Source of the DNA: Microbacterium sp. LWS13-1.2
GTDB lineage: Bacteria; Actinomycetota; Actinomycetes; Actinomycetales; Microbacteriaceae
Reading direction: 5' to 3'
Assembly (NCBI RefSeq): GCF_040144835.1
Contig: NZ_CP151632.1
Coordinates: 2,294,001 to 2,358,000 of the forward strand
DNA: 64,000 nt
The notes below the pieces were generated by a model. It saw nothing but the letters and a program-made list of their open reading frames with translations, did no database searches and was not told the origin of the DNA. The translations under genes and the position numbers were made by a program. Of this stretch, positions 26,343-35,239 are shown piece after piece (within the stretch, counting starts at the first letter, position 1; every line of letters starts with the position of its first letter).

Positions 26343-27958
26343 CGCGCCTCCTCGCGCTGCTCGGCCAGCGCGTCCGCCGGGACTGGGTGCAGGTGCTGCT
26401 GTGGTCGGCGGGCACCGGCCTGCTCGCCTACGCGTCGTACGTCGGCGTGGCGGGCTCCTACGGCACCGAGCAGGACCGCACCTCGCTGCTCGCCGCCGCC
26501 CTCGCGAACCCCGTCATCCTGCTGTTCCGCGGCCTGCCCTCCGGCACCGATCAGGGCGCGTTCATGGTCTTCCTGATCTTCCCGTGGCTCGCCATGCTGG
26601 CGGCGTTCATGAGCACCTTCCTCGCGGTGCGGCACACCCGCGGCGACGAGGAAGCCGGCCGCGCCGAGCTGGTCGCCGCGACTCCGGCGTCGCGTACGCT
26701 CCCCTTCGTCGCGACCGCGACCCACGGCCTGCTCACGAACCTCCTGCTCGGCGCACTGACGGCCGGCGCCTTCCTCGCGGTCGGCCTCAGCGTCGAGGGC
26801 TCGCTCCTGGCGGGCGCGGCCGTCGGCGCCGTCGGCGTGACCTTCCTCGGTGTCGGGCTCGTCGCTGCGCAGCTCGTGCGCACGTCGCGCGGAGCGAACT
26901 CCCTGGCCGTCTGGACCCTTCTCATCACGTTCGTGCTCTCGGGCATGGGCAACGCGATCGGCACGCCGAACGACGACCTCACGCGCATGGAGAGCTCGTG
27001 GCTCACCTGGCTCTCCCCGTTCGGATGGGGCGAGAACACACGGGCCTTCGACGAGAACCTGTGGTGGCCCGCCGCCCTCTGCCTCGGCGTGGGCGTCCTG
27101 CTCGTCGTGATCTCGGCGGTGCTGGTCTCGGCCCGCGATCTGGGCGGCAGCTTCATCGCCGAGCGGCGGGCGCGGGCGGATGCCTCCGCCGCCCTCTCGA
27201 CTCCCACCGGCCTCGTCTGGCGCCTCACGCGGGGCGCGGTCATCGGCTGGACCGTCGGCGGGCTGCTCGTCGGCATCCTCTCGACGTCGCTGGCGTCGAT
27301 CGTGCAGGAGGTCGGCGCCGCCAACCCCGCGGTGGAGGAGATCCTGCGGCAGATCTCGGGCGAAGGCAGCGTGGAACAGGGCACGGTCACGACCTTCTTC
27401 ACCATGCTCGGCGTGCTCGCGGCCTGCGCGGCGGTGCAGGTGGTCTGCCGTGCCCGGCAGGAGGAGGCGCACGGTACGGCCGAGCCGCTGCTCGCCGCGC
27501 CCGTCGGGCGGGTGCGGTGGCTCGTGGACTACCTCGTCGTGGCCCTGCTCGCGATCGTCCTCGTGATCGCGGCCGCGATCGGGGGCGCGGCGATCGGCAT
27601 CGCCTCGCAGGACGGCGACCTGGGCCTCATGCGCACGGTGCTCGTCACCGGCGCGGGACAGGTCGCCGCGGCATCCGTGTTCCTGGTCGTGACGGCGCTC
27701 GTGTTCGTGGTCCTTCCCCGGCTGACCATCGCCGTCGGCTGGACCCTGGTCGTCGTCGGCATGATGCTCGGCCTCTTCGGCCCGCTGTTCCAGTTCCCGG
27801 ACTGGCTGGTGCACCTCTCGCCCATCGCCGTCACACCGCTGCTGGACGGCGACGACCTCGATGTGCGCGGGCTGTGGTGGCTCCTGCTCGCGACCGGCGC
27901 GGGCGCCGTCGCCTCGCTCGGGCTGATGCGGCGGCGCGAACTGGAAGCGGGAGGATAG
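26339..27958 (+). CDS. ABC exporter permease, polyketide-antibiotic exporter family
   Basis: A 539-residue permease with roughly twelve hydrophobic segments in two homologous halves. The N-terminal half includes RGLPSGTDQGAFMVFLIFPW and VRHTRGDEEAGRAELVAATP; the second half repeats the theme in VQVVCRARQEEAHGTAEPLL. This duplicated arrangement is that of the 'exporter of polyketide antibiotics' group (COG3559-like). It pairs with the upstream ATPase, presumably to expel a hydrophobic drug; the substrate cannot be read from sequence. Confidence 0.88.
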   Translation: MTRLLALLGQRVRRDWVQVLLWSAGTGLLAYASYVGVAGSYGTEQDRTSLLAAALANPVILLFRGLPSGTDQGAFMVFLIFPWLAMLAAFMSTFLAVRHTRGDEEAGRAELVAATPASRTLPFVATATHGLLTNLLLGALTAGAFLAVGLSVEGSLLAGAAVGAVGVTFLGVGLVAAQLVRTSRGANSLAVWTLLITFVLSGMGNAIGTPNDDLTRMESSWLTWLSPFGWGENTRAFDENLWWPAALCLGVGVLLVVISAVLVSARDLGGSFIAERRARADASAALSTPTGLVWRLTRGAVIGWTVGGLLVGILSTSLASIVQEVGAANPAVEEILRQISGEGSVEQGTVTTFFTMLGVLAACAAVQVVCRARQEEAHGTAEPLLAAPVGRVRWLVDYLVVALLAIVLVIAAAIGGAAIGIASQDGDLGLMRTVLVTGAGQVAAASVFLVVTALVFVVLPRLTIAVGWTLVVVGMMLGLFGPLFQFPDWLVHLSPIAVTPLLDGDDLDVRGLWWLLLATGAGAVASLGLMRRRELEAGG

Positions 27959-27975
27959 TCATCGAAGGGGGCGAT

Positions 27976-28446
27976 GTGAGCAGCGACCATCCGGGCGTCG
28001 AGTCCGCCGAGCAGGCGGCCGCGATGCTGACCAGCGCCGGCATGGCGCGCATGCCCGCACGCGTGATGATGGCCCTCGTCGGCTCGCCCGACGAGGGCTA
28101 CACCGCGGCCGAGCTCGGCGACCGCCTCGGGGTGTCGGCGGCGGCGGTGTCGGGCGCGGTGCGGTACCTGGTGTCGATGCGACTCATCCAGCGACTCTCG
28201 CGACCCGGGGATCGGCGTGACCGATACGACCTCACCGACGACGCCTGGTCGGGGATGATCACGGCGAACGCGCCGCTGTACTCCGCCCTCGCCGGCCACA
28301 TCGACCGGATCGCCGACGCCAACGACGGCGCACCGGCATCCGTTGCGAGGGCGCGCGACGTCGCCGACTTCCTGAGGTATCTCGCAGAGCGGATGCCGCA
28401 CCTCGCGGCGGAATGGCGGGCCGAGCGCTCCACGGGCGCACGGTAG
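27976..28446 (+). CDS. MarR-like winged-helix regulator of the exporter operon
   Basis: A 156-residue regulator beginning at GTG behind an AGGGGG site. The central winged helix reads YTAAELGDRLGVSAAAVSGAVRYLVSMRLIQRLSRPGDRRDRYDL, with recognition helix and an Arg/Asp-rich wing as in MarR/GbsR-type proteins. Its position as third gene of the ABC operon, and the perfect palindrome over that operon's promoter, argue for local autorepression relieved by a drug ligand. Confidence 0.85.
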   Translation: MSSDHPGVESAEQAAAMLTSAGMARMPARVMMALVGSPDEGYTAAELGDRLGVSAAAVSGAVRYLVSMRLIQRLSRPGDRRDRYDLTDDAWSGMITANAPLYSALAGHIDRIADANDGAPASVARARDVADFLRYLAERMPHLAAEWRAERSTGAR

Positions 28447-28456
28447 CCTTGCCCGA

Positions 28457-28987
28457 GTGACTGACGCGCCGCGCTACATCGTTGCCACCGACGGAGCCTG
28501 CAAGGGCAACCCCGGGCCGACCGGCTGGGCGTGGGTCGGCGAGGACGGGCACTGGGCCGCGGGCGCGATCCCGCTCGGCACCAACAACGTCGGCGAGCTG
28601 ATGGGTCTTCTCAAGGCGATCGAGGACCACGCCGACGTCGAGAACCTCGTGGTGCAGGCCGATTCGAAGTACGCGATCGACACCTACACGAAGTGGATGG
28701 ACGGCCACCGCCGGCGAGGCTGGAAGACCTCGACGGGGGCTCCGACCAAGAACGTCGACATCCTCGAGCAGCTGATCGTCGCCCGCGACGCACGCCGGGC
28801 GGCGGGCATGCCCGACGTCGTGCTCGAGCACGTCCGCGGGCACTCCGGGCACGTGCTCAACGCGTGGGCCGACGAGCGCGCCGTGCGGGCGTCCGAGCAC
28901 GCGGCCAAGGGCGTCGCGAGCGCGTGGTCGTCACTCGGCGCGCAGGACCGCATCGACGTCTCGACACGCCCCAAGAACGGCCGCTGA
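28457..28987 (+). CDS. rnhA: Ribonuclease HI
   Basis: RNase HI cleaves RNA in RNA-DNA hybrids. The 176-residue protein has the four metal-binding acidic residues: Asp12 in ATDGACKGNPGP, Glu47 in NNVGELMGLL, Asp69 in VVQADSKYAID and Asp139 in NAWADERA, preceded by the mobile His loop EHVRGHSGH. A C-terminal ~35-residue extension follows the catalytic domain. The GTG start is 10 bp after the regulator stop. It converges with the MocR gene, leaving 3 bp between the stops. Confidence 0.95.
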   Translation: MTDAPRYIVATDGACKGNPGPTGWAWVGEDGHWAAGAIPLGTNNVGELMGLLKAIEDHADVENLVVQADSKYAIDTYTKWMDGHRRRGWKTSTGAPTKNVDILEQLIVARDARRAAGMPDVVLEHVRGHSGHVLNAWADERAVRASEHAAKGVASAWSSLGAQDRIDVSTRPKNGR

Positions 28988-28990
28988 GCC

Positions 28991-30457
28991 TCAGAGCTGC
29001 GCCCGGTACTCCTGCCAGGCCTCGCCGAGCCGCCGCACGCCCTCCTGCAGCAGCGCCTCCGGCGCGGTGTAGGGCACGCGGATGTGATCGTCGTACGTGA
29101 TGGATGCCGTGAACTCGGTGCCGCCCGCCACGGCCACCCCGCGCATCGAGGCGACGCGCGAGAGCGCGGTCGCTGAGCCCACGGGCAGCCGCGCCCAGAC
29201 CGCCAGGCCGCCGCGCGGCGGCGTCACCTGCCAATCGGGAAGGTGCTCGGCCATCGCTGCGAGCAGCTGGGCCGAGGCGACTGCGTGCGTCTCGCCGACG
29301 GAGCGGCGCAGCGCCCGGGCCTCGTCGACGAGATCGAGCGCGAGCAGCTGCGCGGGGACGCTGGTCGACTGATCGACGAGCTGGCGCAGGGCGCGGAGGC
29401 GCCGCACCAGCACGGGGTCGGCGCGCAGCCATCCGATCCGCAGCCCGGACCAGCACCACTTCGACAGCGAGTCCGCGACGATGATCGGGGCGTCCGGGCG
29501 CAGGGCGGCGAGCGTCGGCGGCACCACCCCGTCGAACGAGATGTGCGCGAGAACCCGGTCCTCGAGCACCGGCACGCCGTACTCCGCGGACAGGTCGGCG
29601 ATCCGCTGCCTCCCCGCCGTCGGCAGGCGCGTGCCCGTCGGGTTGTGGTGATGCGGGTTCACGGCGACGAGCACCGGGCGCAGCGCCACGATCGCCGCCT
29701 CGAGCTCGTCGACGTCGATGCCGTCGGGACCGATCGTCACGCCGTGGACGCGGCCCCCGCGGCGGCGCACCGAGTCGGCGAGCCCCGGCCACGTAACCGA
29801 CTCGGTGAGCACGACGTCGCCCGGCGACACCAGCTCGTCCACCACGAGGCTGATCGCCTGCTGGGCGCCGTGAGTGACCAGGATCTGGGCGGCCGTCGCC
29901 GGGGTTCCCTCCTCCTCGAGCAGCGCGGCCAGGCGCGCACGGAGGATCGGCAGCCCCGCGGGATCGGTCTCGGCCAGCGTCACCGGATCGAGGGTCGGCG
30001 CGTGCGCGCGCACGATGTCGAGCGCCAGCGGCGGCATCGCCGGCACGGCGCGGAGCAGGTCGATGCCCGACGGCAGAGCGGAGAAGAGTCCCTCGCCGCG
30101 GGCCGTCCGTTCCCGGACCGGGAGCGCCGCGCCGACGTGACCGGCGACCCGCGTGCCGCTCCCCTGCCGCCGCTCGACGAGTTCGTCCTCGCTCAGCAGC
30201 GCGTAAGCCGCGACGACGGTGCCGCGCGAGACGGAGATCGCGCCGGCCAGCGCGCGCTCGGCGGGAAGGCGGTCGCCCGGACGCAGCTCGCCGCCCTCGA
30301 TGAGCGCGGCGATCGCCTGCGCGAGCTGGACAGTGAGCGTGCCCTCGCCCTGCGCCCACCGGCCGAGCCGGCCGGCCAGCCGAGACGCCTCGACGGTGCC
30401 GCCGAGTGCCACCCGGTGGTCCACCAGCCGCTCATTGGCCCTGTGAACAGTCGTCAT
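28991..30457 (-). CDS. MocR-type regulator (GntR winged helix fused to aminotransferase fold)
   Basis: A 488-residue chimera. Residues ~40-105 are a GntR winged helix (LRPGDRLPAERALAGAISVSRGTVVAAYALL); the rest is a fold-type I aminotransferase with VTHGAQQAISLVVDELV, NPHHHNPTGTRLP and the PLP lysine in SLSKWCWSGLRIGWL. Such proteins usually sense PLP-related ligands and activate neighbouring genes. I chose the ATG giving MTTVHRANERL; an upstream ATG would place the start inside the putative operator. Target genes are not obvious, apart from a small divergent hypothetical gene. Confidence 0.88.
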   Translation of the reverse strand: MTTVHRANERLVDHRVALGGTVEASRLAGRLGRWAQGEGTLTVQLAQAIAALIEGGELRPGDRLPAERALAGAISVSRGTVVAAYALLSEDELVERRQGSGTRVAGHVGAALPVRERTARGEGLFSALPSGIDLLRAVPAMPPLALDIVRAHAPTLDPVTLAETDPAGLPILRARLAALLEEEGTPATAAQILVTHGAQQAISLVVDELVSPGDVVLTESVTWPGLADSVRRRGGRVHGVTIGPDGIDVDELEAAIVALRPVLVAVNPHHHNPTGTRLPTAGRQRIADLSAEYGVPVLEDRVLAHISFDGVVPPTLAALRPDAPIIVADSLSKWCWSGLRIGWLRADPVLVRRLRALRQLVDQSTSVPAQLLALDLVDEARALRRSVGETHAVASAQLLAAMAEHLPDWQVTPPRGGLAVWARLPVGSATALSRVASMRGVAVAGGTEFTASITYDDHIRVPYTAPEALLQEGVRRLGEAWQEYRAQL

Positions 30458-30469
30458 AGCACCGCATTC

Positions 30470-30537
30470 TGGTCCAATGTTCCCGTCAGACGCCACCGCT
30501 TCCGCCACGCTCGGGCCAGTTGCTCCTGATTGGACCA
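30470..30537. promoter_or_regulatory. Inverted pair TGGTCCAAT / ATTGGACCA upstream of the MocR gene
   Basis: Two perfect complementary 9-mers at 30470-30478 and 30529-30537 lie immediately upstream of the MocR start. Widely separated half-sites are usual for MocR regulators, which bind as head-to-tail dimers. The first half-site overlaps the possible start codon of the divergent small gene and the second lies in its coding sequence. Binding is inferred. Confidence 0.5.
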
Positions 30538-30857
30538 TTCAGGAGCTCATCGCGTGGATCTCCGACGACGACGCCCGCTCCCACGACGAGACGCTCCGGC
30601 CCCTGCTCTCGGCCGTCCTCGCCGACCTCGCGCCCGACGCCCCGCCGTCACTGTCTCCGCGGTCGCCGGTGGCGCTCGTGCGCGCGGTCGCGGCTCGGTT
30701 GCGCGCCACGCCGGAGCTGCGCGACGTCGCGGTCCGCGATCTCGTGGGGGACGCGATCAGCGCCGGGTCTGCACCGGTCACGGCGGCCACCGCCGGCCGC
30801 CGCGCGCCGACGCCGGCACCGGCATCCGTCCGCCGCCCGAGCCTGCGACTCACCTGA
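30477..30857 (+). CDS. Small hypothetical protein divergent from the MocR gene
   Basis: A 126-residue reading frame with GC-rich third positions from about codon 24 onward, which supports real coding. It contains the helical segment WTIQELIAWISDDDARSHDETLRPLLSAVLADLA and an Ala/Arg/Pro-rich C-terminus. I do not recognise a family. The first ~20 codons overlap the proposed MocR operator and have poorer codon usage, so the true start may be different. There are no membrane segments. Confidence 0.45.
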   Translation: MFPSDATASATLGPVAPDWTIQELIAWISDDDARSHDETLRPLLSAVLADLAPDAPPSLSPRSPVALVRAVAARLRATPELRDVAVRDLVGDAISAGSAPVTAATAGRRAPTPAPASVRRPSLRLT

Positions 30858-30964
30858 GCCCGCGCCCGTGCTGAGGGCTGCCGTTCCCTGCGAGCGCGCC
30901 CCGTCCGAGTGGCGCGCTCGGGCCCGGGAGCTGCCGCGCACGGTCGCCGACACGCGACCGGGGG

Positions 30965-31327
30965 TCAGCTCTCGGTCATGCCCTCGTAGAGGCCGATCAC
31001 GTTGCCGTCGGGGTCGGCGAGCACGGCCCACCAGCTCGTCGGAGAGATCTGGCTCTTCTCCATGAGCACAGTGCCGCCGGCATCCTTGGCCGCCGCGACG
31101 GTCTCATCGATGGAGTCGACCTCGACGTACGAGCGGGGCTGCGTGAAGCCGTCTTCGCGCGGCGCGAGGCCGCCTCCCGAGATCTTGTTGGGCGCCTGCC
31201 ACATCGGGTAGCCCTCGAAGCCGGGGATCTCCGCGATCTGCCAGCCGAACAGGCCCGAATAGAACTCCGTCGCCTTGCCGAGATCGGTGACGGGGATGTC
31301 GATGTGCGTGATGTCGCCGTGAGCCAT
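30965..31327 (-). CDS. VOC-family (glyoxalase/bleomycin-resistance fold) protein
   Basis: A 120-residue protein with a single vicinal-oxygen-chelate repeat pair: ITHIDIPVTDLGKATEFYSGLFGWQI at the N-terminus and WWAVLADPDGNVIGLYEG at the C-terminus. Family members bind metals or small hydrophobic compounds as dimers; the potential ligands His8 and the C-terminal Glu are present. No substrate can be assigned. It stands alone on the minus strand downstream of the Nudix gene, with a 100-bp gap. Confidence 0.85.
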   Translation of the reverse strand: MAHGDITHIDIPVTDLGKATEFYSGLFGWQIAEIPGFEGYPMWQAPNKISGGGLAPREDGFTQPRSYVEVDSIDETVAAAKDAGGTVLMEKSQISPTSWWAVLADPDGNVIGLYEGMTES

Positions 31328-31427
31328 GGTGGTTCCTCTCGTGCGGATCCGACCCGGTCAGTCTCCGCCGACGGCAATGCGGCCACAAGACCCCCGACGC
31401 CGGGCGGCCGGGGCTGCCCGAAGGGAC

Positions 31428-31910
31428 TCAGCGCCCGGAAGAGGCGTCGCCGAGATGCTTCTCGAGCGCGTCGATCGCCGGACGCTGACCTTTCACCAGG
31501 CGCTCGCGGGCGGCATCCAGGTCCGTCCACTCGACGCGGTCGACCTCGGGGAACCGCGCCGTCCGCCCCGAGCGCGGCGGCCACTCCAGCTCGAACTCGC
31601 TGAACGCGATGCCGTCCAGCGAGAACGCAGATCCGTCCGCCACGAACACCGTGACCCGCTTGCCCGACGAGTATGCGAACGTGCCGAGCTCGGCGTACGG
31701 CGGCTCGGGCGGGTCGACGCCGAGCTCCTCGCGGAACTCCCGCCGTGCGGCATCCAGCGCACTCTCCTCGCCCTCGGTGAACTCGCCCTTGGGGATCGAC
31801 CAGGCGCCGGCATCCTTGCTCGCCCAGAACGGCCCGCCCATGTGTGCGATGAGCACGTGGGGTTCGGGCGTGATCCGGAAGAGGAGGATGCCGGCGCTGG
31901 TGATCGCCAT
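31428..31910 (-). CDS. Nudix hydrolase with an atypical Nudix-box spacing
   Basis: A 160-residue MutT-like hydrolase starting MAITSAGILLFRI and with WSIPKGEFTEGEESALDAARREFREELGV. The catalytic REFREELG core is intact, but between the first Gly and the REF run there is one residue more than in the textbook GX5EX7REUXEEXGU pattern. The substrate (a nucleoside diphosphate-linked compound or (d)NTP) is unknown. It is 32 bp upstream-adjacent to the aldo-keto reductase gene end and may be co-transcribed with it. Confidence 0.88.
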   Translation of the reverse strand: MAITSAGILLFRITPEPHVLIAHMGGPFWASKDAGAWSIPKGEFTEGEESALDAARREFREELGVDPPEPPYAELGTFAYSSGKRVTVFVADGSAFSLDGIAFSEFELEWPPRSGRTARFPEVDRVEWTDLDAARERLVKGQRPAIDALEKHLGDASSGR

Positions 31911-31942
31911 GTCGGGGTCGCGGGGTCGTCGAGGCTGCCGGA

Positions 31943-32956
31943 TCAGACCAGACGGGTCTCGGGCGACACGGTGTACGTGTCCTCCGGGTCGCTGTAGACC
32001 ACGTCACCCAGGGCGGCGTCGATCGCGGCGAGGGTGTCGGCGTCGAGCACGACGCCCGAGGCCTTCACCGTCTCGGCGAGCTGCTCGGGACGCGATGCCC
32101 CGACCAGTGCCGACGCGACGTTCTTGTTCTGCAGCACCCAGGCGATGGCGAGCTGCGGCATCGACAGCCCGGCCTGCTCGGCCACCGGCTTGAGGCCCTG
32201 GACCGCCTGGAGCACCTCGTCACGGAGGAAGGACTTGATGAATCGTGCGCCGCTCTTCTCGTCCGTCGCGCGCGAGCCCTCGGGCACCGGCTGGCCGGGC
32301 AGGTACTTGCCCGAGAGCACGCCCTGCGCCATCGGCGACCACACGATCTGCGAGATGCCGAGCTCCTCGGCGGCCGGCACGACCTTGCCCTCGATCACGC
32401 GCCACAGCGCGGAGTACTGCGGCTGGTTCGAGATGAGCTGCACGCCGTAGCTCTTGGCGAGCGCGTGACCCTCGCGCAGTTGCTCCGCCGTCCACTCCGA
32501 GACGCCGATGTAGAGCGCCTTGCCCTGGCGGACGACGTCGGCGAACGCCTGGAACGTCTCCTCGAGCGGCGTCTCGTAGTCGAAGCGATGCGCCTGGTAC
32601 AGGTCGACGTAGTCGGTGCCGAGGCGTGTGAGCGATCCGTTGATCGACTCGAAGATGTGCTTGCGGCTCAGGCCGGTGTCGTTGGGGCCCTGGGGGCCGG
32701 TCGGGAAGTAGACCTTGGTGAAGATCTCGAGCGATTCGCGGCGCTGACCCGTCAGCGCCTTGCCGAGGACTTCCTCCGCCAGCGTGTTGGCGTACACGTC
32801 TGCGGTGTCGAACGTGGTGATCCCCGCATCCAGTGCCGCATGGACCGTCGCGATGGCGGCCGAGTCGTCGACCTGCGAGCCGTGGGTGACCCAGTTGCCG
32901 TAGGTGATCTCGCTGACCTTGAGACCGCTGTTTCCGAGGTACCGGTAATTGACCAT
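31943..32956 (-). CDS. Aldo-keto reductase, potassium-channel beta-subunit-like
   Basis: A 337-residue NADPH-dependent reductase. It begins MVNYRYLGNSGLKVSEITYGNW and has TFDTADVYANTLAEEVLGKAL, with catalytic Asp and Tyr, then the Lys in EIFTKVYFP and His in YQAHRFDYETP. The NADPH-binding end reads SALVGASRPEQL. The combination resembles the AKR6 (Kv-beta) branch. An upstream in-frame ATG would add ~16 residues, but the chosen start matches the family. Substrate is unknown. Confidence 0.9.
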   Translation of the reverse strand: MVNYRYLGNSGLKVSEITYGNWVTHGSQVDDSAAIATVHAALDAGITTFDTADVYANTLAEEVLGKALTGQRRESLEIFTKVYFPTGPQGPNDTGLSRKHIFESINGSLTRLGTDYVDLYQAHRFDYETPLEETFQAFADVVRQGKALYIGVSEWTAEQLREGHALAKSYGVQLISNQPQYSALWRVIEGKVVPAAEELGISQIVWSPMAQGVLSGKYLPGQPVPEGSRATDEKSGARFIKSFLRDEVLQAVQGLKPVAEQAGLSMPQLAIAWVLQNKNVASALVGASRPEQLAETVKASGVVLDADTLAAIDAALGDVVYSDPEDTYTVSPETRLV

Positions 32957-32997
32957 GAGGAAAACGCTACCTGCCTCCGCAGAGGTGCCGGCGATCC

Positions 32998-33050
32998 CGC
33001 TCACCTGTCACGAATGGTGAGCCCCGTCCCCGATTCGTGACAGGCGAGCG
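32998..33050. repeat. 53-bp intergenic palindrome, copy 1
   Basis: Left arm CGCTCACCTGTCACGAAT (32998-33015) pairs with right arm ATTCGTGACAGGCGAGCG (33033-33050) with one mismatch around a 17-bp centre. A second 53-bp element of the same design is at 45917-45969. Here it lies between the aldo-keto reductase start and the end of an ABC exporter operon, where it could also act as a terminator; no T-tract is present. Confidence 0.8.
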
Positions 33051-33088
33051 GTCGGGGGTGATGACCGGCATCCGTCGTCAGGAGTCGG

Positions 33089-35239
33089 TCAGACGACGCG
33101 GGCCGACTCGTCCTCGACGGCGTCATCGGCGGCCCCGGCCGACGGCTCGCCGCGCTCGGCCTCGGAGAGCGCATGCGCCTCTTCGTCGAGATCGGTCGCC
33201 GCCTGCTCGAACTGCGAGTTGTAGAGCCGGAAGTACGCGCCCTTGGCGACGATGAGCTCGTCGTGCGTGCCCTTCTCGACGATGCCGCCGTTCTCCATCA
33301 CGAGGATGAGATCGGCGTCGCGGATCGTCGACAGGCGGTGCGCGATCACGAAGGACGTCCGGCCCTCGCGCAGCGCCGCCATCGCGTGTTGCAGCAGCAG
33401 CTCGGTGCGGGTGTCGACGGAGCTGGTCGCCTCGTCGAGGATCAGCACCGACGGCTGCGCGACGAACGCGCGGGCGATCGTGATGAGCTGCTTCTCGCCG
33501 GCCGAGATGTTCGACGCGTCCTCGTCGAGGAGCGTGTCGTAGCCATCCGGGAGGGAGTGCACGAAGCGGTCGACGTACGTCGCCCGCGCGGCGGCGAGGA
33601 TCTCGTCGTCGGTGGCGTCGGCGCGGCCGTACCGGATGTTCTCGCGGATCGTGCCGGCGAACAGCCACGGGTCCTGCAGCACCATGCCCGTCTTGGCGCG
33701 GATGTCGCGCCGCGTGAGCTGAGCGATGTCCTGCCCGTTGAGGAGGATGCGGCCGCCGTCGAGCTCGTAGAAGCGCATCAGCAGGTTCACGAGCGTCGTC
33801 TTGCCGGCACCGGTCGGGCCGACGATCGCGACCGTCTGCCCCGGCTCCACCCGGAAGGACAGATCGTGGATGAGGGGACGGTCGGGCGAGTACGAGAACG
33901 CCACGTCCTGGAACTCGATGGTGCCGTCGCCGTCGACAGGCGCCGGGGCATCCTGCGCGTCGGGCTCCTGCTCGTCCTCGTCGAGCAGCTCGAACACCCG
34001 CTCGGCCGAGGCGGTTCCGGACTGCACGACCGCGGCCATGCCGCCCAGCTCCGACAGCGGCTGGGTGAACTGCTGCGAGTACTGGATGAAGGCCTGCACG
34101 TCGCCGAGGCGCAGCTGTCCGCCCGCGACCATCAGCGCACCGAAGACGGCGATGCCGACGTAGGTCAGGTTCCCGATGAACATCATCGCGGGCATCATGA
34201 TGTTCGACAGGAACTGCGCCTTGAAGGATGCCGCGTAGAGCTCCTCGTTCTCGGCGCGGAATGCCTCGCGGGACGCCTGCTCACGGCCGAAGACCTTGAC
34301 GAGCGCGTGGCCCGAGAACGACTCCTCGACACGTGCGTTGAGACGACCGACCTTGCGCCACTGGATGCCGAACGCCTTCTGCGAGCGCGGGCCGATGACG
34401 CCGAACAGCACCGCCATGAGCGGGAAGCTCACCAGCACCACGAGGGTCAGCTGCCACGAGATCGTCAGCATCATGATGAGCACGCCGATCACGGTGAGCA
34501 CGGCAGTGAGCGCCTGCGACAGCGACTGCTGCATCATCTGGGTGATGTTGTCGATGTCGTTGGTGACGCGGGAGATCAGCTCGCCGCGCTGCACCCGGTC
34601 GAAGTAGCGCAGCGGCAGCCGGTTGATCTTCGCCTCGACGTCTTCGCGCAGGCGCCACATGACGCGCACCATGATCACGTTGATGACGTAGCCCTGCACC
34701 CACATCAGCAGCGACGACGCGAAGTACAGCGCGAGCACGATGAGCAGCACGCGGCTGAGCGCCATGAAGTCGACGCCTGCGCCGGGCACGAAGTGCTCCA
34801 TTGCCGCGACCATGTTGGCGAGGTCCTGCTCGCCGGAGGCCTCGAGGCCCTGGATGACCTGCTCTTTGGTGGCGCCGGACGGCGCCATCGACGACACGAC
34901 GCCCTCGAAGAGGATGTTGGTCGCCTCTCCGAGCACCTTCGGCGAGAGCACCGCCAGCACGACGCCGATCGAGCCGAGGATCGACACGAAGATGAAGCCG
35001 ACCGCGTTGGGACGCAGCCGCCCGATGAGGCGGCGGAAGGAGGGCCCGAAGCGCGCGGCCTTGCCCGGGGCGACGGCGCCGCTCCAGTCGTCGGCCGAGA
35101 TGCGGGCCTGCTCGCCGAGCTCGATCTCGAGCTTTTCCTCGGGGCTCAGCTCTGCGATCACGTCGCGTGCGCGGCGGCGGCGGGTGGACCTGCCGGTGCC
35201 GGACTGGGGTTCAGGGTTCGAGGGCTGTTCGGCGCTCAT
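33089..35239 (-). CDS. Heterodimeric ABC exporter subunit with degenerate signature motif
   Basis: A 716-residue fusion of a six-helix exporter membrane domain (residues ~80-400) and an ATPase domain. Walker A is GPTGAGKTT, Walker B VLILDEATSSVD and H-loop IAHRLSTI are canonical, but the signature is ISAGEKQL instead of LSGGQ. N-terminal ~65 and C-terminal ~30 charged residues extend beyond the core. It overlaps its partner by 4 bp. The degenerate signature complements the partner's degenerate Walker B/H-loop, as in TM287/288-like heterodimers. Confidence 0.92.
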   Translation of the reverse strand: MSAEQPSNPEPQSGTGRSTRRRRARDVIAELSPEEKLEIELGEQARISADDWSGAVAPGKAARFGPSFRRLIGRLRPNAVGFIFVSILGSIGVVLAVLSPKVLGEATNILFEGVVSSMAPSGATKEQVIQGLEASGEQDLANMVAAMEHFVPGAGVDFMALSRVLLIVLALYFASSLLMWVQGYVINVIMVRVMWRLREDVEAKINRLPLRYFDRVQRGELISRVTNDIDNITQMMQQSLSQALTAVLTVIGVLIMMLTISWQLTLVVLVSFPLMAVLFGVIGPRSQKAFGIQWRKVGRLNARVEESFSGHALVKVFGREQASREAFRAENEELYAASFKAQFLSNIMMPAMMFIGNLTYVGIAVFGALMVAGGQLRLGDVQAFIQYSQQFTQPLSELGGMAAVVQSGTASAERVFELLDEDEQEPDAQDAPAPVDGDGTIEFQDVAFSYSPDRPLIHDLSFRVEPGQTVAIVGPTGAGKTTLVNLLMRFYELDGGRILLNGQDIAQLTRRDIRAKTGMVLQDPWLFAGTIRENIRYGRADATDDEILAAARATYVDRFVHSLPDGYDTLLDEDASNISAGEKQLITIARAFVAQPSVLILDEATSSVDTRTELLLQHAMAALREGRTSFVIAHRLSTIRDADLILVMENGGIVEKGTHDELIVAKGAYFRLYNSQFEQAATDLDEEAHALSEAERGEPSAGAADDAVEDESARVV

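Noticed and set aside
30858..30964. Additional small gene between the hypothetical gene and the VOC gene
   Set aside because: No start codon with a ribosome-binding site and no sustained coding bias.
32998..33050. Simple Rho-independent terminator
   Set aside because: Long stem but no T-tract, and a sister copy lies between divergent genes where no terminator is needed.
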